NCBI GenBank assembly: GCA_022705125.1
Contig: JAKJFB010000078.1
Location: 1 to 9,934 of the forward strand
From: Pseudomonadota bacterium
GTDB taxonomy: Bacteria; Pseudomonadota; Gammaproteobacteria; Pseudomonadales; UBA5518
Direction of reading: 5' to 3'
DNA length: 9,934 nucleotides
Shown here: positions 1 to 6,073 of the stretch, piece after piece
Layout: each line of letters begins with the position of its first letter
Numbering within the stretch: the stretch's first letter is position 1
Notes under the pieces: model-generated
What the model was told of the DNA's origin: nothing
The model's input: the letters and a program-made list of their open reading frames with translations, nothing else
Databases searched by the model: none
Position numbers and translations under genes: made by a program

Positions 1-133
1 CGTCCAGCGCGAGCGGTTGGTCCAGCCAGCGAGTGAACGTGCCCCAGGCCACCAGGACGATCAGCAGGCAAGCCGCGAGGCCCAGTTCGACCGCGCGCAG
101 CACGCGCTCAGGACGCAAGGAACTGCGCCACAT
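1..133 (-). CDS. mltG: MltG endolytic murein transglycosylase, N-terminal fragment (cut by window edge)
   Basis: Only the first 44 codons are in the window. They read as a short basic N-terminus (MWRSSLRPERVLRAVE), then a hydrophobic membrane anchor at about residues 17-32 (LGLAACLLIVLVAW), then a WLDQPLALD-like segment. This is how MltG (YceG family) proteins begin. MltG is an inner-membrane enzyme that cleaves nascent peptidoglycan glycan strands and so limits their length. The assignment rests on this short N-terminus plus position: mltG normally follows pabC in this cluster. The ATG at 133-131 lies inside the end of pabC (26-base overlap), which suggests translational coupling. A GTG at codon 11 is a less likely start because it would shorten the basic segment before the anchor. 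The catalytic domain lies outside the window. Confidence 0.75.
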   Translation of the reverse strand, partial: MWRSSLRPERVLRAVELGLAACLLIVLVAWGTFTRWLDQPLALD

Positions 134-953
134 GCGCCTGCACCCTGCGTGTCACCGGCCCCAGCGGCCAGCGCTTGGTCCCGAGCTGGCGCACCGGCCA
201 GACGCCGATTACCGCGTTGCACAGGAACACTTCCTGCGCCGCGCCCAGCAGTGCGCGCTCGCAATGGACCTGCTCGGTATGCAGCGCGAGTTCGGGTGCC
301 ACGACGTCGAGGATGAAACCCCGCATCACCCCGGCAACACCGCAGTTATCGATCACCGGCGTCAGCAGCCGCCCGCCGCTGACGAGGAACAGGTTGGTGG
401 AGACGCCCTCGACGATGCGCCCCTTCTGGTCGCACATCAGTCCCTCGGCGATCTGCGCATCGTCCCACTCCAGGCGGGCGAGCACCTGCTCCAGGCGATT
501 CAGATGCTTCATGCCGGCCAGCGCCGGGTTGCTCCCGAGCCGCGTGTCGCAATGACGGATGCTGACGCCCTCCGACCACCATTGCGCGGGATGCCGGGCC
601 AACGGGCGCTGCATCAGGATGCGACGTGACTCGTTGCCAGCATCGACGCGATAGCCTCGCCCCCCGTCGCCGCGCGTCACGATCAGCTTGAGGATTCCCT
701 CATCGGTGCCGGACGAGGACAGGAAACGGGATATCTCCGCGCGCAATTCGTCGATGTCCAGCGCGATGCGCAGGCGCAGCGCTCCGTGCTGCAGCCGCTG
801 CAGGTGTCGCTCCAGCAGCGGCACGCGCGCGCCATGCAGGCGCATCGTCTCGAACAGGCCGTCGCCAAAGGCCAGGCCGCGGTCCTCGGCCGGGACCAGG
901 TTCGTTTCCGTCGCGTTGACCCAGACCCGCGGCAGCGGCACGAGCTGATTCAT
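108..953 (-). CDS. pabC: Aminodeoxychorismate lyase PabC
   Basis: A 281-residue PLP enzyme of fold type IV. It converts 4-amino-4-deoxychorismate to p-aminobenzoate plus pyruvate, a step of folate synthesis. Visible family features are the N-terminal GLAFGDGLFETMR block (residues 26-38), the PLP lysine in GMKHLNRLEQVLAR (Lys149), and the EGVSTNLF block with the conserved glutamate (Glu182). Length is close to the usual 270-280. The gene starts 10 bases after the fabF stop and overlaps mltG, so it belongs to the fab transcript. Its ribosome binding site is weak: an AGGA lies about 15 bases upstream, inside the end of fabF, which fits coupling to fabF translation. D-amino-acid or branched-chain aminotransferases share the fold, but the cluster position strongly favours PabC. 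Confidence 0.93.
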   Translation of the reverse strand: MNQLVPLPRVWVNATETNLVPAEDRGLAFGDGLFETMRLHGARVPLLERHLQRLQHGALRLRIALDIDELRAEISRFLSSSGTDEGILKLIVTRGDGGRGYRVDAGNESRRILMQRPLARHPAQWWSEGVSIRHCDTRLGSNPALAGMKHLNRLEQVLARLEWDDAQIAEGLMCDQKGRIVEGVSTNLFLVSGGRLLTPVIDNCGVAGVMRGFILDVVAPELALHTEQVHCERALLGAAQEVFLCNAVIGVWPVRQLGTKRWPLGPVTRRVQAHVAQFLAS

Positions 954-963
954 GATGCAGCGA

Positions 964-2198
964 TCATATCCTGCGAAAGACCAGGGAGCCGTTGGTCCCG
1001 CCGAAACCGAAGGAGTTCGACAGCGCGATGTCTATTTTCCGCTGCTGGGCGACGTGGGGCACGTAGTTGAGCGTGCAGCCCTCCTCGGGATTGTCGAGGT
1101 TGATCGTCGGCGGCGCCACCCCGTCGCGGATCGCCAGGATGCTGAACACCGCCTCCACCGCGCCAGCAGCGCCGAGCAGGTGACCGATCATGGACTTGGT
1201 CGAACTGATCGCGACGCGGTCCGCCGCGTCGCCCAGCACGCGCTGCACCGCACGACTCTCGGCGAGATCGCCCGCGGGCGTCGAGGTGCCGTGGGCATTG
1301 ATGTAATCGATTTCCTGCGGCGTCACCCCGGCATCGCGGATGGCGTTGTGCATGGCCGCCGCAGCGCCGCGCCCGTCTTCCGGAGGCAAGGTCATGTGGT
1401 AGGCGTCGCCGCTCATGCCGAAGCCGATGAGCTCGGCGTAGATGCGCGCACCGCGACGGCGCGCGAACTCGAGCTCCTCCAGCACCAGCACGCCGGCGCC
1501 GTCGCTCAGCACGAAACCGTCGCGATCACGATCCCACGGCCGGCTCGCCGCTTCGGGCGCATCGTTGCGAGTCGACAGGGCGCGCGAGGCCGAGAAGCCG
1601 CCGAGTCCCACCGGCGTGGTGGCCATCTCGGAGCCGCCGACGATCATCGCATCGACCTCGCCCCACGCGATCAGCCGCGCCCCCAGCCCGATGTTGTGGG
1701 TGCCGGTGGTGCAGGCCGTGGTGATCGCGAGGTTCGGCCCGAGAACCCGTAGCGGATCGACAGGTAGCCGGCGATCATGTTGGTGATCGAGCCCGGGACG
1801 AAGAATGGCGATACGCGCCGCGGACCCGAATCGAGCACGATCTGGTGGCTCTTCTCGATCGAGGCGATGCCGCCGATGCCCGAACCGATGGCGGCCCCGA
1901 CGCGGGGCGCGAAGGATTCCTCGACCACGAGACCGGCATCCTCCATGGCCTGCACGGCCGCGCCGAGTCCATAAAGGATGAAATCGTCGAACTTGCGGAC
2001 TTCCTTAGGCGGCAGGAAGGCGTTGGCGTCGAAGCCCCGGATCGAGCCGCCGAAGCGCGTGCCGTAAGCGGATACGTCGAATTGCTCGATAGGCCGGATC
2101 CCGCTGCGCCCGTTGACGATGCCGTCCCAGGTTTCGGATACCGTGTTGCCGAGCGGGGTAACGACCCCCATGCCAGTAACGACCACCCGTCGTTTCAT
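964..2198 (-). pseudogene. fabF: 3-oxoacyl-ACP synthase II FabF, interrupted by a one-base frameshift
   Basis: FabF condenses malonyl-ACP with acyl-ACP to elongate fatty acids. The reading frame is split. Residues 1-154 (from the ATG at 2198) read MKRRVVVTGMGVVTPLGN to IRYGFSG, then shift into nonsense and stop at 1671. The rest of the protein is open in another frame down to the TGA at 964. Adding one C to the minus-strand run at about 1736-1738 restores [19 protein letters not shown] and a 411-residue protein (E. coli FabF has 413). In the restored frame the catalytic residues fall exactly at Cys163, His303 (NAHGT), Lys335 and His340 (KSMIGH). As written, the product would be 175 residues with no active site. 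The start is supported by a GGAG nine bases upstream. A sequencing or assembly error and a true mutation cannot be told apart here. No other damage is visible, which favours an error or a very recent event. Confidence 0.92.
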
Positions 2199-2277
2199 CG
2201 CCGAGGACTCCGTCTGCGAGATGCCTTGTAGGATCGGGATGCCCGCGACGAAACGCAGTCAGCGCCGCGGCGTCCAA

Positions 2278-2286
2278 AGTCTATCA
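2278..2286 (-). promoter_or_regulatory. Possible extended -10 promoter for fabF
   Basis: In the 207-base gap between acpP and fabF the minus strand reads TGATAGACT, which fits an extended -10 (TG-N-TAGACT, four of six matches to TATAAT). No good -35 is visible. Start of transcription would be near 2271, giving a leader of about 73 nt with a GGAG ribosome binding site for fabF. The same 11-mer TGATAGACTTT occurs just upstream of rluC. The rest of the gap holds only a small GCTTGCC/GGCAAGC palindrome (2335-2349) with no T-run. Separate expression of fabF from an internal promoter is plausible but unproven. Confidence 0.3.
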
Positions 2287-2405
2287 CGACCCCTCTACGG
2301 CGGGCCTGCGCGGCTGCCGCTCGCCGATGGGTCAGCTTGCCTGGCAAGCACTGTGGGAGGACGCGGGCCGCAACGCAGCCATCGCGACCTCCCGGCGGGA
2401 CCGAA

Positions 2406-2639
2406 TCAGAGGTGTGATTCGACGTAATCGATGGCGTGCTGCACCGTGGTGATGTTCTCCGCATCCTCGTCGGGAATTTCGGTTTCGAATTCCTCTTCGA
2501 GCGCCATCACCAGTTCGACGGTGTCCAGAGAATCGGCGCCGAGATCTTCCACGAAGGAAGCAGAATTCTGGATGTCCTCTTCCTTGACTCCGAGCTGCTC
2601 CGCGACGATTTTCTTGACGCGTTCTTCGATGCTGCTCAT
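2406..2639 (-). CDS. acpP: Acyl carrier protein AcpP
   Basis: A 77-residue acidic protein that carries growing acyl chains on a phosphopantetheine arm during fatty acid synthesis. The attachment site is the serine of [18 protein letters not shown] (Ser37 counting Met). Nearly the whole sequence follows the gammaproteobacterial AcpP pattern ([16 protein letters not shown] at the start, [19 protein letters not shown] near the end). The ATG at 2639 is chosen over an in-frame ATG at 2696 because it gives the standard N-terminus. A long AGGAG (2652-2656) precedes it with a 12-base spacer, slightly wide. It lies between fabG and fabF as in most relatives. Confidence 0.98.
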   Translation of the reverse strand: MSSIEERVKKIVAEQLGVKEEDIQNSASFVEDLGADSLDTVELVMALEEEFETEIPDEDAENITTVQHAIDYVESHL

Positions 2640-2717
2640 TTTGATCTGTTGCTCCTGTGAGTGGTTGAGTGTGCCGTTGGCCACGGAAATCCCCATTCCC
2701 GCAATGGCTCGTTGACG

Positions 2718-2745
2718 CGGCGCGATTCTACCCCGAATCGCGCCG
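2718..2745 (-). other. Perfect 11-bp hairpin in the fabG-acpP gap
   Basis: CGGCGCGATTC and GAATCGCGCCG form an uninterrupted 11-bp stem around a 6-base loop. It sits in the 138-base gap between fabG and acpP. No T-run follows on either strand, so it is not a standard intrinsic terminator. It could be an RNA processing or stabilising element that lets acpP mRNA accumulate above fabG, or a protein binding site in DNA. A weak -10-like TAGAAT (minus, 2730-2725) lies in the loop and right arm, without a convincing -35. Confidence 0.6.
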
Positions 2746-2777
2746 TTACATGCAATATTGACAAAAGGGGAAATGTT

Positions 2778-3512
2778 TCAGCGCATGTACATGCCGCCAT
2801 TCACGTGAATCGTCTCGCCGGTGATATAGGCCGCCGCATCCGAGACCAGGAAGGCCACCACGGCGGCGATCTCGCTGGCCTCGCCCAAGCGCCCGGCCGG
2901 GATCTGCTCGAGCAGCTTCTGTCGCTGCGCCTCGGGCAGCTCGCGCGTCATGTCGGTGTCGATGAAGCCGGGGGCGACGCAGTTCACGGTGATCGCACGC
3001 GAACCGATCTCGCGCGCCAGTGCGCGCGCGAAGCCTTCCATCCCGGCCTTGCTGGCCGCGTAGTTCGCCTGTCCGGCGTTACCCATCGAGCCGACCACCG
3101 AACTGATGTTCACGATGCGCCCCCAGCGCGCCTTGGTCATCCCGCGCAGCACCGCCTTGCTCAGGCGGAAGATCGAGTTGAGGTTGGTGTCGATGACCCG
3201 GGCCCATTCCTCGTCCTTCATCCGCAGCACGATGTTGTCCTGCGTGATGCCCGCGTTGTTGACCAGCACCAGCGGGGCGCCGAACTGCTCCGTCACGCGC
3301 GCGATGAGTTCATCGACCGCGGTTGCGGAGCCGACGTCGAGCGCCATGCCGGTGCCGACGATGCCGTTGGCCGCAAAGCGCCCGGAGATCGCGGCAGCAC
3401 CCGCTTCCGTGGTCGCCGTGCCCACCACGGTGGCGCCGGCTACTCCCAACGCATCGGCGATCGCCGCCCCGATGCCGCGGCTCGCGCCGGTAACCAGACA
3501 GACTCGTTGCAT
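2778..3512 (-). CDS. fabG: 3-oxoacyl-ACP reductase FabG
   Basis: A 244-residue short-chain dehydrogenase/reductase, the same length as E. coli FabG. It uses NADPH to reduce 3-oxoacyl-ACP to (R)-3-hydroxyacyl-ACP in each elongation round. The nucleotide-binding motif TGASRGIG spans residues 8-15, the NNAG motif 85-88, and the catalytic set is Asn110, Ser138, Tyr151 and Lys155 (YAASK), matching E. coli numbering. The C-terminus VNGGMYM is typical. The start at 3512 is fixed by the canonical MQRVCLVTGASRG N-terminus and a GGAG eight bases upstream; the frame remains open further upstream but only over fabD. It follows fabD by 17 bases, so the two are co-transcribed. Confidence 0.97.
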   Translation of the reverse strand: MQRVCLVTGASRGIGAAIADALGVAGATVVGTATTEAGAAAISGRFAANGIVGTGMALDVGSATAVDELIARVTEQFGAPLVLVNNAGITQDNIVLRMKDEEWARVIDTNLNSIFRLSKAVLRGMTKARWGRIVNISSVVGSMGNAGQANYAASKAGMEGFARALAREIGSRAITVNCVAPGFIDTDMTRELPEAQRQKLLEQIPAGRLGEASEIAAVVAFLVSDAAAYITGETIHVNGGMYMR

Positions 3513-3529
3513 GTCATTCACTCCCGATA

Positions 3530-4477
3530 TCAGTTGGGGGCGCCGGCCGCCGCCAGCGCCTTGTCGAGATCCTGCGGCTCCTCGCTGTAGAAGCATTCCA
3601 GCGCGGCGTCGATCCGCTTGCACAGGCCGCCGAGCACCTTGCCGGGACCGACCTCCACAACATGCTGCACGCCGGCATCGGCCATGAAGCGCACCGAAGC
3701 CACCCACTGCACGGGACTGGCGATCTGCTGCACCAGCAGGGCGCGAATCTTCCCGGCATCGCTCTCCGGACGCGCGTGCACGTTGTGGATCACCGGCACG
3801 GCCGGAATGGCGAGGGATATCGTCGCCATGTCCTGCGCCAGGCGATCGCCTGCGGGCTTCATCAGGGTCGTATGGAAAGGCGCGCTCACCGGCAGCGGCA
3901 TCGCGCGCTTGGCGCCCAGGCTCTTGCAGGCCGCGATCGCGCGTTCGACGGCACCGGCGTGACCGGCGATCACGACCTGGCCCGGGGAATTGAAGTTGAC
4001 CGCCGCGACGACTTCGGTCCCCGCCGCCTCGAGGCAGGCTTGCTCGATGAGCGCGTCATCGAGACCCAGCACCGCCGCCATCGCGCCCTGCCCCACGGGC
4101 ACGGCTTCCTGCATGTAGGCACCGCGGTTGCGCACCAGCCGCACCGCGTCGGCGAAGCCGAGTGCGCCGGCGCATACCAGCGCGCTGAACTCGCCCAGGC
4201 TGTGCCCGGCCATGTACGCGGGCATCGCGCCACCGCGGCCGCGCCACACGCGCCACAGCGCCACGCTGGCGCAAAGGATCAGCGGCTGGGTGCGCTCGGT
4301 GAGGTTGAGGGCTTCCTGCGGTCCGGACTGCGCCAGGTTCCACAGGTCATAGCCGAGGACCTCGGAGGCCTCGGCAAAGGTTTCACGGACAAGCGGCTCC
4401 GCTTCGGCAATCGCCGACAGCATGCCGACGCGCTGGGACCCCTGCCCCGGAAAGACACAAGCGAACAACCCCGCCAT
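3530..4477 (-). CDS. fabD: Malonyl-CoA:ACP transacylase FabD
   Basis: A 315-residue enzyme that moves malonyl from CoA to acyl carrier protein, supplying the extender unit for fatty acid synthesis. Visible motifs are FPGQGSQ with Gln12 (oxyanion hole), GHSLGE with nucleophile Ser93, Arg118 (binds the malonyl carboxylate), NSPGQVVI, and His202 in VSAPFHT. All lie one position from the E. coli enzyme. Two in-frame ATGs exist, at 4489 and 4477. The second is preferred because a GGAGG sits five bases before it and it gives the usual short N-terminus. In many relatives plsX and/or fabH lie directly upstream; here an intrinsic terminator and then rpmF are found instead. Confidence 0.96.
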   Translation of the reverse strand: MAGLFACVFPGQGSQRVGMLSAIAEAEPLVRETFAEASEVLGYDLWNLAQSGPQEALNLTERTQPLILCASVALWRVWRGRGGAMPAYMAGHSLGEFSALVCAGALGFADAVRLVRNRGAYMQEAVPVGQGAMAAVLGLDDALIEQACLEAAGTEVVAAVNFNSPGQVVIAGHAGAVERAIAACKSLGAKRAMPLPVSAPFHTTLMKPAGDRLAQDMATISLAIPAVPVIHNVHARPESDAGKIRALLVQQIASPVQWVASVRFMADAGVQHVVEVGPGKVLGGLCKRIDAALECFYSEEPQDLDKALAAAGAPN

Positions 4478-4482
4478 CGCAG

Positions 4483-4488
4483 CCTCCA
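4483..4488 (-). promoter_or_regulatory. Ribosome binding site that decides the fabD start
   Basis: TGGAGG on the minus strand ends five bases before the ATG at 4477. It overlaps the codons of the alternative ATG at 4489, which itself has no Shine-Dalgarno sequence upstream. Confidence 0.7.
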
Positions 4489-4501
4489 TTCATGCGGTTG
4501 C

Positions 4502-4542
4502 ACAAAAGAAAACGGCGAGCACCGTGGCCGGTCGCTCGCCGT
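4502..4542 (-). terminator. Rho-independent terminator after rpmF
   Basis: On the minus strand, ACGGCGAGC (4542-4534) and GCTCGCCGT (4520-4512) form a perfect 9-bp stem. ACCG/CGGT can extend it inside the loop. The T-rich stretch TTTTCTTTTG follows directly. This is a textbook intrinsic terminator, placed 23 bases after the rpmF stop and about 25 bases before the fabD start. That leaves little room for a fabD promoter downstream, so read-through (attenuation) or a promoter overlapping the hairpin must feed the fab genes. Confidence 0.85.
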
Positions 4543-4564
4543 CGATCGAGGTGCAGGCTGCGCC

Positions 4565-4744
4565 TCAGTCGTCCTTGCTCTCCACCACTTTCTTGCCCCG
4601 GTAGAAACCGTCCGGGGTCACGTGGTGGCGACGATGCACTTCACCGGAAGTGGCATCGGTCGACAATGCCGCGCCGCGCAGCGCATCGTGGGCGCGACGC
4701 ATGCCGCGACGGGAACGGGTGGTTCTTGCCTGACCAACTGCCAT
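4565..4744 (-). CDS. rpmF: 50S ribosomal protein bL32
   Basis: A 59-residue basic protein of the large ribosomal subunit. The N-terminal [14 protein letters not shown] block and the [16 protein letters not shown]-terminus are those of proteobacterial bL32. It has no cysteines, so it is the non-zinc form. The ATG at 4744 gives the standard MAV start and has GGAG six bases upstream; an in-frame ATG at 4774 is not needed. It follows yceD by 80 bases, the conserved yceD-rpmF pairing. Transcription ends at the hairpin just downstream. Confidence 0.97.
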   Translation of the reverse strand: MAVGQARTTRSRRGMRRAHDALRGAALSTDATSGEVHRRHHVTPDGFYRGKKVVESKDD

Positions 4745-4770
4745 GACTGACTCCTCACTACTTTGAACAC

Positions 4771-4785
4771 GCACCCAACGGGTGC
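4771..4785 (-). other. Small hairpin in the rpmF leader
   Basis: GCACCC and GGGTGC pair around a three-base loop, 26 bases before the rpmF ATG and about 15 bases before its ribosome binding site. Flanking TGAA and TTCA can add to the stem across a three-base bulge. There is no T-run, so it does not look like a terminator. It may be an mRNA processing or translation-control structure between yceD and rpmF. Confidence 0.4.
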
Positions 4786-4824
4786 TTCACTGAAATCGAA
4801 TGCCCGCCCCGCGCCCGTCGGGCC

Positions 4825-5352
4825 TCAGGATGAACTCCCCTTGATCTTCGCGAGCACGGCGAACGGGTTTTCCCGCTCGTCGTCGTCCGCGACTTCGTCG
4901 CTCTCGACCGTTTGACGCAACGCGCATTCCCCTTCGGGGTGGCGCGGCGCCAGCGGAATCGCCAGCAGCAACTCTTCTTCCACCAGTTCGTAGAGGTCGC
5001 TCAGGCCTTCCCCTACCACGATTCCCTCGAAGCGCTGCGGCAACGACGGAATCTCTTCTTCACTCCAGACCATCGCCAGGTGCACCTGGGCGTCCACCGG
5101 CAGCGTCATCGGACCCAGGCAACGCTGACACTGCAGGCTCAGGCTCGCCTGCACCCGCCCTTCGATGACCTTGTAACGCTCGTCGTCGATGCGAAACTGC
5201 AATTGCAGTGTTGCCTCCGCGCCCGAGCCCGACTCCATCGATTCGGCCCTGATGCGCGGCAAATCGTCGAGCGCGATCGTACCCTCGATCTGGCCGCCAA
5301 ATACCGCCAGCTTGCGGAAATCAGCCTGTCTGGGAACCCGGGGTGTCGGCAT
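4825..5352 (-). CDS. yceD: YceD family (DUF177) protein, 23S rRNA accumulation protein
   Basis: A 175-residue acidic protein of the YceD/DUF177 family (E. coli YceD has 173). The family is linked to 23S rRNA accumulation and ribosome assembly and is almost always paired with rpmF; the molecular activity is not settled. Visible family features are the QCQRC motif (Cys75, Cys78), a third cysteine at 143, an acidic EEEL stretch near 125-128, and the conserved C-terminal ENPFAVLAKIK (161-171). The frame is open up to 5472, but the ATG at 5352 gives the family N-terminus and the promoter places transcription there. No Shine-Dalgarno sequence precedes this ATG, consistent with a leaderless mRNA. 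Confidence 0.93.
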   Translation of the reverse strand: MPTPRVPRQADFRKLAVFGGQIEGTIALDDLPRIRAESMESGSGAEATLQLQFRIDDERYKVIEGRVQASLSLQCQRCLGPMTLPVDAQVHLAMVWSEEEIPSLPQRFEGIVVGEGLSDLYELVEEELLLAIPLAPRHPEGECALRQTVESDEVADDDERENPFAVLAKIKGSSS

Positions 5353-5361
5353 AGGCGCGCA

Positions 5362-5390
5362 ATCATAGGGCCGGCATCCGGCACTGTCAA
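5362..5390 (-). promoter_or_regulatory. Near-consensus sigma-70 promoter of yceD-rpmF
   Basis: The minus strand carries TTGACA (5390-5385), a 17-base spacer and TATGAT (5367-5362), 11 of 12 consensus positions. A/T-rich sequence upstream resembles an UP element. Only nine bases separate the -10 from the yceD ATG, so transcription should begin within 0-4 bases of the start codon. The spacer holds a small inverted repeat, GCCGG-N3-CCGGC. Confidence 0.85.
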
Positions 5391-5404
5391 AAAATAAATG
5401 CTTG

Positions 5405-5419
5405 AAAATACCGTATTTT
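5405..5419. promoter_or_regulatory. A/T-rich palindrome in the yceD-maf divergent region
   Basis: AAAATAC and GTATTTT form 7-base perfect arms around one central base. The centre is about 58 bases upstream of the predicted yceD transcription start and 50 bases upstream of maf. It could be a binding site for a dimeric regulator or simply part of an UP element. No protein is assigned. A TTGAAA at 5402 on the plus strand might be a -35 for maf, but its -10 is poor. Confidence 0.35.
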
Positions 5420-5461
5420 TCTGCAAAGTTCGGGCCACACCAACACTTGCCCCGCGCCATC

Positions 5462-6046
5462 ATGCAACGCATCGTCCTCGGCTCCGGTTCCCCCTATCGC
5501 AAGCGCCTGCTGCAGCGGCTCGGGCTCGATTTCGAGTGCCTCTCCCCCGACATCGACGAGACCCCGGCCAGCGGCGAGCCACCCGAGACCCTGGTGCTGC
5601 GCCTGAGCGAGGCGAAGGCGCGCGCCGTGGCGCTGCGCGCTCCGGATGCACTCGTCATTGCCTCGGACCAGGTCGGCGCGACCGACGGCAGGCTGCTCGG
5701 CAAGCCCGGCACGGTGGAGCGTGCGCAGCAGCAGCTGCGCGGCATCTCGGGGCGGGAAGTGCGTTTTCTGACCGGGCTGTGCGTGCTCGACGCGCCATCG
5801 GGACGCCTGCTGAGCGGCGTCGAGACCTGCACCGTGCGCCTGCGCGAGCTGAGCGATGTGGCAATCCGCGATTACGTGCGGCGCGAACAGCCCCTGGACT
5901 GCGCCGGGAGTTTCAAGGTCGAAGGGCTCGGCATCGCGCTGTTCCGTTCGCTCGAGCTCGACGATCCGACCGTGCTCGAGGGCTTGCCGCTGATCCGCCT
6001 GGTGGAGTTCCTCGAGCGCTTCGGCGTGGCCGTACTGCAGCATTGA
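5462..6046 (+). CDS. yceF: Maf family nucleotide pyrophosphatase (YceF type, 7-methyl-GTP pyrophosphatase)
   Basis: A 194-residue Maf protein, the same length as E. coli YceF. Maf enzymes hydrolyse non-canonical or modified nucleoside triphosphates to monophosphates; the YceF subgroup prefers 7-methyl-GTP. Motifs visible are LGSGSPYRKRLL (residues 6-17), SPDIDE (28-33), the catalytic Asp69 in ASDQV, KPGT (81-84) and the YceF-type CAGSFKVEGLG (147-157). The subgroup is inferred from that last motif and from its place divergent from yceD-rpmF, as in E. coli. The ATG at 5462 is chosen because it gives the standard MQRIVLGS start; a TTG at 5402 in frame is an unlikely extension. No clear ribosome binding site is seen. 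Confidence 0.93.
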   Translation: MQRIVLGSGSPYRKRLLQRLGLDFECLSPDIDETPASGEPPETLVLRLSEAKARAVALRAPDALVIASDQVGATDGRLLGKPGTVERAQQQLRGISGREVRFLTGLCVLDAPSGRLLSGVETCTVRLRELSDVAIRDYVRREQPLDCAGSFKVEGLGIALFRSLELDDPTVLEGLPLIRLVEFLERFGVAVLQH

Positions 6047-6054
6047 TGCGCGCG

Positions 6055-6073
6055 GCCCGCGCTCATCGCGGGC
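6055..6073. other. GC hairpin between convergent yceF and HAD gene
   Basis: GCCCGCG and CGCGGGC pair perfectly around a five-base loop. The loop contains bases of the HAD gene stop codon (6063-6065). The hairpin lies just after the yceF stop at 6046. No T-run follows on either strand, so it is at best a weak bidirectional terminator or a block to exonucleases for both transcripts. Confidence 0.4.

Noticed and set aside
2335..2349. Palindrome GCTTGCC-T-GGCAAGC between acpP and fabF as a terminator
   Set aside because: No T-run follows on either strand and the true loop must break the inner pairs, leaving about five base pairs.
3513..3707. N-terminal extension of fabG by 65 residues
   Set aside because: The extension covers the end of fabD in another frame; FabG homology begins exactly at the ATG at 3512, which has its own ribosome binding site.
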